Numbered from the stretch's first letter, positions 7,257-13,692 are shown. The stretch is 13,743 bases of DNA from an uncultured Bacilli bacterium (GCA_910588195.1 CAJUPN010000019.1:1-13743); one strand, 5' to 3'. The notes: generated by a model not told the origin, from the letters alone. Numbers and translations are program-made.

Positions 7257-7453
7257 AACAGTTTAATCCTCAATATATATCATTTTCGTAATTCATTTAC
7301 GAAAGATATATCTATATTAATTTCATACGCTCATGCGTGTATTTTATGATGCTTTTGCACGGGCTTTCTAATAATGAAAATGTTCTAGTATAATTAGCCC
7401 ATGCCTCTATATTTATTACAATTTTCTTATCAAGTATCAAGGAACAAAGTCAC
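7257..7453 (-). ncRNA. Structured spacer between VR and TR (candidate 5' part of the template RNA)
   Basis: Three hairpins are seen in the minus-strand transcript. One pairs 7357-7365 with 7396-7404 over nine pairs, one of them a U-G pair that works only in minus-strand RNA. A small one lies at about 7324-7341 (ACGC/GCGT). One at 7275-7311 has stems of seven and eight pairs and a two-base bulge. No gene is present. It may insulate TR expression from target mRNA or serve as a protein-binding leader of the TR RNA. Confidence 0.4.
7275..7311 (-). repeat. Inverted repeat just 5' of the TR
   Basis: ATATATC (7275-7281) and TTTCGTAA (7284-7291) pair with TTACGAAA (7297-7304) and GATATAT (7305-7311), leaving a two-base bulge and a five-base loop. 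It lies 18 bases beyond the end of the TR/VR homology. It could be a processing site or an attenuator. Confidence 0.5.
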
Positions 7454-9035
7454 TTATGGGACTAACACCACACGGAAACTGTAGTCGCTGCTAGCACCTC
7501 CTGTGTAGTAGGTGAAAGCAAAACTACCTGCAGGCGTGCCACCGTAGTAACCACCGACCACGCCTGAACACTGGGTAAGACGAGCTCACAAAGGAAGAGT
7601 AGTCGCTATTCCATCCTTTTGTTTCTTTTGTTGCATCTCCTATTTTGGCTCCGTCATAGTTTGAATTAGAATTGCTTGTATTTGTGTATAAATCTACATA
7701 CTTGGTATCTCCTGCTGTTACTCCAAATTTAGCATTTTCTTGTCCATTTAAACATCCTGCAACATATTCCCAACTTCCTCCTGCCATATCATATACTCCA
7801 TATACAGTTCCTGTTGTACTTGCTTTCGGTCCATTTGCTGAATTATATGCAAATGTAGTTGTATTATTTGCATCTTTGCTTGTTCCAACTGAACCTGTTA
7901 TATAGGAACTACTTGAATTATTCCAAACTTGGTATGTTGCATCTCCATTTGCTCCTGTACTACTTTCTGGATTAAATACTCCATATTTACTTTGACTTAA
8001 GATTGCCACTGCTCCCCATTCTGTATTTTTCATCATATGACTATCTACAGTTGAACCTTCTAATACTTCTCCTTCATTTGTCATTTTTCTACATGCTGTA
8101 AATATATTTGTTGTTTGGATATATCTCCAACTTGGTTGATTCGGTATTACTTGTACTTTTAAATTCGTAGCATTTCCTCCTCCATTTGATGCGGTAGGAG
8201 TATTACTTACTGCTTCAAACTTTGCTACCCATATTCCATCTAGTTCTCCAAATCCTCCGTTTCCTGCATTTGTAAAAGCTGGATGTATGGTATAGCCATC
8301 ACTTGATTTTATTGTTCCATCACTTTGTTTTGTATATCCTTCTGCTCCTTCTTTTTTATCTGTTCCTATAAATCTTACATCTATTTGGGTTGCAGTAGTT
8401 TGAGTAACTTCTGGTACTTTATATTCATATCTTGGTATCCATACCCAATATGCTTCTAATCCTTCTGTTTCGTTAGTTGTTTTTATATTTGCCCATTTTC
8501 CATTTTCATAATCATACCAATTTTCTGGTTGTGTTATTTGTGTATCATTTGGCACATATTCTGTTCCTGCTTCATTTAAATCCCATGTTACATATGTTTT
8601 TTGTGCTACTTTATTTAAATTTGGTGTAGATGCTCCACTCTTATCTGCTATTACTGGATCTTTAGGCGTATCTTGTACAGTTGTTCCATTAAATATATCT
8701 GATACTTTTATTTCATGATTTCCTTTTGTTGTTGTTAATGTTTTATCTATTAATTTTTCTTCATTTGATAATACACCATACTTTTCTAATATTCCCTTTA
8801 AAGTATCATCTGATATATTCCCATTGTTTCCTGCTTGTTCGCTTAGTATATCAGTTTTTATTTCTTCTTTTATACTTGCTATCTCTGTTGCAATCTTTGC
8901 ATCGTTTGCCTTATTTATTAATCCATTATCTCCCATTATAGTTGCAATTGTTACCCCTGCTAGTATTAAAAGAATTATAATTGTAACCACAAGCGATATC
9001 AATGTTATACCTTTTGTACTTTTAATTTTATTCAT
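7454..9035 (-). CDS. DGR target: prepilin-like protein with FGE/C-type-lectin variable domain, +1 recoded at CGGT
   Basis: The start is ATG 9035, preceded by GGGGGAG at eight bases. Residues 1-33 are a class III (prepilin) signal, STKG-ITLISLVV, with a hydrophobic helix; the usual Glu5 is Ser. A helical stalk follows, then a domain of the FGE-sulfatase/C-type-lectin type: YWVWIPRYEY (about 195-205), YGVYDMAGGSWEYVAG (about 410-425) and GWNSDYSSFVSS before the variable repeat. The plain frame stops at 7524 inside the VR, after the foreign-looking RWLLRWHACR. Moving +1 at CGGT (7556-7553, codon 494) gives RG-x-GYYGGTPAGSFAF and ends in SFRVVLVP at 7454, the standard end of such DGR proteins. 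The total is then 526 residues. The protein is probably surface displayed, with the lectin-like tip binding variable ligands. Confidence 0.9.
7457..7603 (-). repeat. DGR variable repeat (VR)
   Basis: This 147-base segment at the 3' end of the target gene aligns to the TR with no gap and 21 substitutions, all at TR adenines: 7 before the CGGT and 14 after it. In the +1 frame the changed codons after the shift are mostly former AAY (Asn) codons, now Gly, Tyr, Pro, Thr, Ser and Asp. The stop TAA at 7454-7456 lies directly after the repeat. Confidence 0.95.
7553..7556 (-). other. In-frame CGGT, +1 recoding site 3 (DGR target)
   Basis: CGG is codon 494 of the target and is followed by T. The preceding codon is GGT and the next triplet GGT. 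The plain frame meets TAG ten codons later, whereas the +1 frame runs to the natural C-terminus. Another CGGT at 7544-7541 lies out of frame in the restored reading and causes no shift. Confidence 0.8.
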
Positions 9036-9072
9036 CTTTTGAACTCCCCCATCTCTATTATTAATTATTCGT

Positions 9073-9101
9073 ATCATATCATAACATAATACGTTTTTCA
9101 A
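9073..9101 (-). promoter_or_regulatory. Promoter of the DGR target gene
   Basis: TTGAAA (9096-9101) and TATGAT (9073-9078) are separated by 17 bases on the minus strand, 38 bases upstream of ATG 9035. Confidence 0.6.
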
Positions 9102-9130
9102 TGATTTTTTAAAATAAAATATTTTTATTT

Positions 9131-9151
9131 GTGTGTGTTTTCTATACACAC
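9131..9151. promoter_or_regulatory. Inverted repeat between target gene and HTH gene, possible operator
   Basis: GTGTGT (9131-9136) and ACACAC (9146-9151) are inverted with a nine-base spacer. They lie in the divergent intergenic region between the DGR target promoter and the HTH start. The HTH protein encoded next door could bind here. Confidence 0.35.
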
Positions 9152-9207
9152 TATATCACAAACAATATTATAAAATCAAGAAAATAATTATTTTTTTGGA
9201 GAATATG

Positions 9208-9454
9208 ATGAAAAAATTTAATGAACAACGCAATGTAATAGGTAATTTAATAAAAGAATATAGAGAAAAGAAAAATTATACTAAAACTCGGTTTATCTCA
9301 AAAATTAGAATTGCTTGGTGTTGAACTTGATAGATTTGAAATTTATAAAATAGAAAATGGCAAAATAATCGTTAAGGATTTTGAACTAATTGCTTTATCT
9401 ATTGTTTTAGATATACCTTTTGATGAAATAAAGAAATTAGTAGATTTTGATTAA
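9208..9454 (+). CDS. Small HTH (XRE-type) regulator, +1 recoded at CGGT
   Basis: ATG 9208 follows GGAGA by five bases. The plain frame ends at 9324 after 38 residues, in a tail (FISKIRIAWC) unlike any HTH. Codon 28 is CGG followed by T (9289-9292). Reading +1 continues with LSQKLELLGVELDR, then FEIYKIENGKIIVKD and ELIALSIVLDIPFDEI, to TAA at 9454, for 81 residues. This matches the paralogue at 4148-4405 (85 residues) along its length, so the two halves belong to one protein. It is divergent from the DGR target gene and could regulate it. Without the shift the product lacks most of the DNA-binding domain. Confidence 0.8.
9289..9292 (+). other. In-frame CGGT, +1 recoding site 4 (HTH regulator)
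   Basis: CGG is codon 28, followed by T. The preceding codon is ACT and the next triplet TTA. The paralogue at 4148 runs through the homologous position in one frame, which fixes where the shift must occur to within a codon or two. Confidence 0.75.
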
Positions 9455-9508
9455 CTTTGAAAATGTATAAATTTATATATTTTTTAAGATAGAGCTTTAA
9501 GACAAGCT

Positions 9509-10720
9509 CTATCTTTCTAAATCCCATTCTTTTTCTCTTTCTTCGTGTTTAAGTTGTTTTTCTGCATCTAAAAAAGTATTTGTTTCTTTTTGAAAATCTC
9601 TAATCAAATTATCTTCTGCACCCATATCAAACTTTTTGCAAATCCAATGTATGAATTTATCAATTGTTTCATAGAATTTATCAATAATTTTGTGTAAATG
9701 ATTATTTTCTTTTTCTAAACTTTTGATTTTGCTTTTATATTTCCATTCTATATCAAATTCTTTATTTCTATATTCATCTTCTAATTCATTTTTTCTATTA
9801 TTATAGTCCAATTCTAAATCTTTAACTTTATTGTTTAAAACCTTATTATCTTCTAGTATTTTGTCTCTTTCTTTTTGATATCTTTCAGCTTCATTAACAA
9901 GTTTTACTTGTTTTGATAATTCTTGATGCAAAGCCTTATTATCATTATATAATTCATTAATCAAATCGTCTTTAGGCTTTATTATATCGTTTTCAACTTT
10001 TGCTTTATTCAATTGTAAAAGCTTTATATCGTTTATGTCTGGAACTTCTGGTAATTCTAGTTTTATATTATCTAGTATCTTTTTAGTGTTTTCAAAATTA
10101 GTTATTTTCTTTAAATCTTCTATTTTTTGATGTTTTGCTCCTGTTTCTTCAACTGGCAGTCCTCTTTCTAAATCAAAACCTTTTGATGTTACATATGCAT
10201 GAAAGTCATTTTGTAACTCTCTATAACTATTTCTACCTCTCCAAAAATCCCTTGCACATATTTTATCTATTGTTTTTCCCTCTTTGTCTTTTGTTTTAAC
10301 TACAGGTATATATACCAAGTGCATATGTGGTGTTGTTTCATCTAAATGCACTGCTGCTGACACTATATTCCTCTCCCCAAGATTTTTGTAGTTACATACA
10401 AATTTGTAACTTTCCCTAAAATACCTCTTTGTTTCTTCTAGTCCTATTTTATCAAAGAACTCATTGTCTGATGTAATCATCATTTCGCACATTATAATGC
10501 TATTACTTCTAATATTACCTTTTAAATCGTATTCCTTTTTCATTCTATCAAATTCTTTGATATATGTGAGTTGATTTTCTTTGCAGTAGAAGTTTAGATG
10601 TGTTCTTGATGGATCGATATCTTTATTAGAATGTCCTTTTGACCTTCTGTCATTGTGAATATATGATCCTTGTGCATCTACTCTTGTTAGTTTATCATTT
10701 CTTATTATTGCATAACTCAT
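9509..10720 (-). CDS. MobV/Pre-family relaxase (TnpZ-like mobilization protein)
   Basis: The 404-residue protein nicks oriT and pilots the strand during conjugative mobilization. From ATG 10720 it begins MSYAIIRNDK, has the MobV motif I region IHNDRRSKGH with His-Asn at 22-23, and the metal-binding motif HLDETTPHMHLVYIPV (125-140) with the three-histidine pattern. The C-terminal half, from about residue 230, is a long charged coiled coil. ATG 10720 is preferred over the upstream TTG because MSYA is the usual MobV start and AGGAGG lies 12 to 17 bases before it, with AAGGAG closer still. Tn4451-type elements encode a relaxase of this family (TnpZ), which fits with the serine recombinase and TnpV in this window. 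The frame is intact with no CGG. Confidence 0.92.
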   Translation of the reverse strand: MSYAIIRNDKLTRVDAQGSYIHNDRRSKGHSNKDIDPSRTHLNFYCKENQLTYIKEFDRMKKEYDLKGNIRSNSIIMCEMMITSDNEFFDKIGLEETKRYFRESYKFVCNYKNLGERNIVSAAVHLDETTPHMHLVYIPVVKTKDKEGKTIDKICARDFWRGRNSYRELQNDFHAYVTSKGFDLERGLPVEETGAKHQKIEDLKKITNFENTKKILDNIKLELPEVPDINDIKLLQLNKAKVENDIIKPKDDLINELYNDNKALHQELSKQVKLVNEAERYQKERDKILEDNKVLNNKVKDLELDYNNRKNELEDEYRNKEFDIEWKYKSKIKSLEKENNHLHKIIDKFYETIDKFIHWICKKFDMGAEDNLIRDFQKETNTFLDAEKQLKHEEREKEWDLER

Positions 10721-10740
10721 ATCTCCTTGTACCTCCTTCT

Positions 10741-10830
10741 TCGCCAAAGATAAATTTATTTGTCTAACATACTAGTCAAACAAGTTTGACTGTATGGCAG
10801 GGAAATTACATTTCCCCACACCCCTATCTC
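10741..10830. other. Candidate oriT upstream of the relaxase
   Basis: Directly upstream of the MobV gene lie AGTCAAAC-AA-GTTTGACT (10774-10791) and GGGAAAT-TAC-ATTTCCC (10800-10816), two perfect inverted repeats nine bases apart, joined by GTATGGCAG. MobV origins typically lie beside the mob gene and contain such repeats next to the nick. The nick itself cannot be placed. Confidence 0.45.
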
Positions 10831-10894
10831 CTAAAAACTGCTAAAGCATTTTTTAGGTTTTATTTAAAGTTGCTACTCGCACCTTTAAATAAAA
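10830..10894. repeat. Two consecutive AT-rich hairpins near oriT
   Basis: CCTAAAAA (10830-10837) pairs with TTTTTAGG (10850-10857), and TTTTATTTAAAG (10858-10869) pairs with its complement (10883-10894) around a 13-base loop. They may add to the termination zone or form part of the single-strand structure of oriT. Confidence 0.45.
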
Positions 10895-10936
10895 AGAACA
10901 GCCACCAAAGTAGTTTTCTACTCTAGTAGCTGTTCT
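10895..10936 (-). terminator. Intrinsic terminator after the replication-type HTH gene
   Basis: AGAACAGC (10895-10902) pairs with GCTGTTCT (10929-10936), with an inner AGTAG/CTACT stem. On the minus strand it is followed by TTTTTATTT. It lies about 20 bases after the stop codon of the gene at 10958. Confidence 0.7.
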
Positions 10937-10957
10937 TCTATATGCAAATGTTCTGCA

Positions 10958-11440
10958 TTATATAAAAGCATCTGCATTTGCATATAATCTAGTAAAGTCA
11001 ATGTCGTCATATTTTCGTTGTTCAAAGTTAGCCATACTCTTTTTTTGAAATTTTTTGTCGCTATTATATTTATTATTCTTAAACTTTTCTTTAATAGGGG
11101 TATTAAAGTTTGCTTGGAGAGGGTATTTAACTTTTCTTAAATAGGTATCTTCATTTTTTATTGGTATTAGTTTTCTCATTTCCACCTGTTTTGTGTTTTC
11201 TTTGTAAATTAGTTCTGTGTCAATATATTCTTTTGACTTTAACGAATTTATTAAATTTGATACTTGTGTTACTGATATATTTAGTAATTCACTAATTGTT
11301 TTATTTGTTAGAAAACAATATTGATTTTCTTTGCTTAAATAAATGACTATTGCATATATTATCTTCTCTTTATCACTCAATTTATTATCTGTTAATATTT
11401 CTATTGGTATCCATATACCTTTTAAATTTAAGTTAGACAT
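10958..11440 (-). CDS. Winged-helix, replication-initiation-like HTH protein
   Basis: The 160-residue protein has an N-terminal HTH of the type seen in plasmid and phage replication proteins: WIPIEILTDNKLSDKEKIIY, then FLTNKTISELLNISVTQVSN and LINSLKSKEYID. A basic linker follows, and a C-terminal peptide NFEQRKYDDIDFTRLYANAD is of a kind often found at the end of DnaD-like and element-encoded replication proteins. The start at 11440 (MSNLNLKG) is favoured over ATG 11458, because GGAAG and GTGAGGG lie between them and nothing precedes the first ATG. The CGGT in that leader is out of phase. It sits upstream of the relaxase and probably helps processing or replication of the excised circle, but could also be a regulator. 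Confidence 0.65.
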   Translation of the reverse strand: MSNLNLKGIWIPIEILTDNKLSDKEKIIYAIVIYLSKENQYCFLTNKTISELLNISVTQVSNLINSLKSKEYIDTELIYKENTKQVEMRKLIPIKNEDTYLRKVKYPLQANFNTPIKEKFKNNKYNSDKKFQKKSMANFEQRKYDDIDFTRLYANADAFI

Positions 11441-11545
11441 TCCCTCACCGTCTTCCATTTATTAGCTTTATTTTAAATTTCTAGCCGTTTTTATTTGCTT
11501 TTAGTATAATTTTATATCTTTAAAATGTAGATAAAAATTTTCTAT

Positions 11546-11582
11546 AAAAAAACGCCTTGAACTTATTTCTAAATTCAAAGCG
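11546..11582 (-). terminator. Intrinsic terminator after the AlbA_2 ATPase gene
   Basis: CGCCTTGAA (11553-11561) pairs with TTCAAAGCG (11574-11582) with one wobble pair. On the minus strand the hairpin is followed by seven T residues (11552-11546). Confidence 0.7.
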
Positions 11583-11586
11583 AAAT

Positions 11587-11650
11587 TTATTGTATATTTA
11601 ATGTCTACTTTAATGTCTACTTCTTTGGTAGACATTAAAATACACAATAA
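11587..11650. repeat. Long imperfect inverted repeat with an internal direct repeat
   Basis: A 22-base arm at 11587-11608 is complementary, with one extra base, to 11628-11650. The core of the left arm, TTTAATGTCTAC, recurs directly at about 11609-11620 in the loop, so one right arm could pair with either left copy. It lies just beyond the ATPase stop codon and could be an RNA switch, a protein-binding site or a remnant of an element end. Confidence 0.5.
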
Positions 11651-11652
11651 AA

Positions 11653-13048
11653 TTATTTTTTTATAATCCAATATCCATCTTTTTTTGAACCTTTTCTTTC
11701 TAGTATATTTGCATTTCTTAAAATTCCTACATTCTTCTTTATCGTATGAATACTTAATCCAACTTCTATTGCCATATTTTCTTGAGTTATTCTTGGGTTT
11801 GATTTTATAAGTTTTATCATTTTTAATTGTGTTGCATTAAGTTGTTTTTCTATATCATTATCTTTTTTAGATAAATCATAAGTTCCATAATTTTTATCAT
11901 AATATGATGGTCTTAAAAAACTTGCCTCAAAGAACTCATCATATTGGAATTTGGGTTCTTTTAGCCCTGCATCTTCCATCAATTCTCTCATTCTTCCTAT
12001 TCCTGTTCCAGCTTTTTCTATATAATGTGTTCTTCTTAATAAATCTGCAATTATAGGATTTCGTGCAATACTTCTTTTACCAAAATTTTCTTTTGTAATT
12101 CCTTTAGGAACTCCACCAGGACTTACTATTGAAACTCTATCATCATAAATCTCTACCATTACTCTTGCACCTTCTTCAAAATATTGACGATGGCATATAC
12201 CGATTTATGATAGCCTCTTTTAATACATCTTCTGGAATCTCCAAAACTTCTTTTCTTGTTGCATTTCCTTGCTCTCTCATAACCTCTGCATTAATTAAAT
12301 AAGTCAGATTTATGTGCTTTTTAGCAAATGCTAAAGCATCTTCAATATTGGTTATTATGTCTTTATTGCAATCCAATGTATCCAAAATATAAACTCTATT
12401 TGTACCTTTAAAAGCAATACAAGTAATATAATTTTGAATTAAGAAATTTGTAGGATTCTTTGCAAAGAAAACAACACCTGCATTTGTAAACATATATTTA
12501 TTATCTACTTTTTCTAAGCAATTTAAGTTTATCAATAATTCTTCTCTTTCAATTGTTTCACTTGTATTAGATAATTTTAAAAAGTTTTTATAGGCATTTT
12601 CATCAAAGTCTTCTGGATATTTTGCTTTTTTATTTATCATTCGATCAAATTGTATTTTTCCGCCATCTTCTAAATATTCTCTGATTTCATTTCTATTCAT
12701 CTTTTGACACATTGCACCAGCTCTTAAATAATACCCTTCACTTGAAGAATAAGGTTTATCATCTCCCTCTGGTACATTTACAACAATAACATTATCTACT
12801 ACTTCGATTTTTACATTTATTCTTGGTTCTATTTGACTTATTTGATTTTGTATATTTGCTCTTTGATTATTAGAAGTATCTGTGCCAATGATATTTCCGT
12901 CATCATCTACACCTATCAATATTTTTCCACCTATACTATTAGCAAATGCAACTACTTCAACTGCAAATTTTTTACCTAAATTTTCTTTAAATTCTAAAGT
13001 ATGTCCTTCGCCTTGCTTTGCTAGTATTTTTAGTTCTTCTGTTGTCAT
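11653..13048 (-). CDS. AlbA_2/GHKL ATPase (COG2865, RecG-related helicase-type regulator), +1 recoded at CGGT
   Basis: The N-terminal AlbA_2 (Schlafen-like) domain (about residues 12-110) shows EGHTLEFKENLGKKFAVEVV, FANSIGGKILIGVDDDG and YYLRAG. The C-terminal HATPase_c_4 region begins at LKEAIIN and continues ICHRQYFEEGARVMVEIYDD, SPGGVPKG, RNPIIADLL and KAGTGIGRM. A winged helix (about 400-464) ends the protein. The plain frame stops at 12176, and an in-frame restart would begin only at MVEIYDD. Codon 283 is CGG followed by T (12202-12199). Moving +1 there joins the halves inside the N-box (IIN-x-ICHR) and gives 464 residues, the normal family length. ATG 13048 follows AAGGTGG by five bases. 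Members act as DNA-binding regulators and are frequent on mobile elements. The operator-like repeat upstream suggests autoregulation. Confidence 0.85.
12199..12202 (-). other. In-frame CGGT, +1 recoding site 5 (AlbA_2 ATPase)
   Basis: CGG is codon 283, followed by T. The preceding codon is AAT and the next triplet ATA. The plain frame ends nine codons later. The +1 frame resumes the ATP-binding domain exactly at the N-box, where the family has a small residue, usually Ala, so Gly would fit. Confidence 0.8.
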
Positions 13049-13063
13049 TATTACCACCTTTCC

Positions 13064-13090
13064 AATTGTGCAGATACCGTCTGCACAATT
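13064..13090. promoter_or_regulatory. Operator-like perfect inverted repeat before the ATPase gene
   Basis: AATTGTGCAGA (13064-13074) and its exact complement TCTGCACAATT (13080-13090) are separated by five bases. It lies between the promoter and the ribosome binding site of the ATPase gene. That suits a dimeric repressor, perhaps the winged-helix product itself, or an mRNA hairpin. Confidence 0.65.
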
Positions 13091-13112
13091 TATTTTAATC
13101 TTATTGATTGAT

Positions 13113-13118
13113 ATTATA
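13113..13118 (-). promoter_or_regulatory. Extended -10 promoter element of the ATPase gene
   Basis: On the minus strand TGTTATAAT contains TATAAT with the TG of an extended -10. No good -35 is seen. Transcription would start near 13105, just upstream of the 27-base palindromic operator. Confidence 0.5.
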
Positions 13119-13156
13119 ACATTTATTTACAAATATTTCATTACATTTTAAAAATT

Positions 13157-13549
13157 TCATACATATATTAATTCTTTTAATACGATTTCCTTTGCTTGTT
13201 GTTTAATTGCATTCATTGTGCCAACCCAATAAAGCACATCTGTATTTTTCATATTTTCTGTTAAATCACTTTTTGCTTTCAAATCATTAATAATTTGATT
13301 TACTCTTTTAGTTGCTGTTTCTTGTATTTCTTCTAAATGTTCTATTAATGTATTTTCCATAAACATTATTGTATATTCTGCTTTCTTATGTTCTTTTAAA
13401 TAGTTTAATCTCATTCTTCCATATTTATTCAAATGTATTTTCTTTTGCTTTGATAACACTAAATTCGGTATATAGTAATCTTCTTGTCTTATATATTCTA
13501 TTCCTGTTTTTTCATCAATAAATCTTTCTTTTAATTCTTTGTTCTCCAT
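13157..13549 (-). CDS. tnpV: TnpV transposon-encoded protein
   Basis: The product has the TnpV signature. An N-terminal IEYIRQEDYYIPNLVL segment is followed by YGRMRLNYLKEHKKAEY, a helical middle (NTLIEHLEEIQETATKRVNQ) and the characteristic end MNAIKQQAKEIVLKELIYV. TnpV is known from Tn4451-type elements and their relatives, and its exact role is unresolved. The start at 13549 (MENKEL) is preferred because AGAGGAGA lies upstream of it; the earlier ATG at 13570 has no ribosome binding site. The length from 13549 is 130 residues, near the family norm of about 120. The frame is intact with no CGG. Confidence 0.88.
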   Translation of the reverse strand: MENKELKERFIDEKTGIEYIRQEDYYIPNLVLSKQKKIHLNKYGRMRLNYLKEHKKAEYTIMFMENTLIEHLEEIQETATKRVNQIINDLKAKSDLTENMKNTDVLYWVGTMNAIKQQAKEIVLKELIYV

Positions 13550-13601
13550 AATTTTTAAATCTCCTCTCATTTTTTTAATTTTAATTTGTTATTATAAAAT
13601 C

Positions 13602-13644
13602 AAAAAAAGATGAATTTGTTATTGTTTTTTACAATTCATCTTTT
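13602..13644 (-). terminator. Intrinsic terminator at the right edge, minus strand
   Basis: AAAAGATGAATT (13605-13616) pairs with its complement (13633-13644). On the minus strand the hairpin ends in seven T residues (13608-13602). It would end a transcript entering from the right, separating it from tnpV. Confidence 0.6.
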
Positions 13645-13682
13645 AAATATGTGAAAATTTTATTATTTCTAAATTGTTGCTA

Positions 13683-13692
13683 GGAGGAAACC
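13683..13692 (+). repeat. GGAGGAAACC, inverted copy of the recombinase leader motif
   Basis: The ten bases equal the minus-strand sequence at 1711-1702 in the recombinase leader, and are followed in both places by a similar pyrimidine/ATT stretch. It may be the leader of a second gene beyond the window or an element-end repeat. Confidence 0.3.

Noticed and set aside
7257..7270. Extension of TR/VR homology to a shared ATCCT at 7266-7270 and 7613-7617
   Set aside because: The bases between differ at non-adenine positions, so the match is chance and the repeat ends at 7256/7603.
7420..7456. Classic DGR hairpin immediately downstream of the VR
   Set aside because: Only partial repeats (CTTGATACTTGATAAG) are present; no stable stem like that of the Bordetella phage system.
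7524..7526. TAG at 7524 as the true end of the DGR target gene
   Set aside because: The tail before it (RWLLRWHACR) is unlike any FGE/C-type-lectin end, and the TR's mutable AAY codons beyond it are in the +1 frame ending in SFRVVLVP.
9036..9149. Upstream start at 9149 for the target protein
   Set aside because: It would place a non-signal stretch before the prepilin motif and lies across the promoter. ATG 9035 has a strong ribosome binding site.
11440..11458. CGGT near the start of the 10958-11440 gene
   Set aside because: It is out of phase (GAC GGT) and probably lies in the leader before the real start. No frame break follows.
4477..13048. Ordinary pseudogenisation as the cause of the frame breaks
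   Set aside because: Every break is at the same four bases in coding phase, with no other stops or indels, which random decay would not give. Systematic sequence error is not excluded and is listed as a test.
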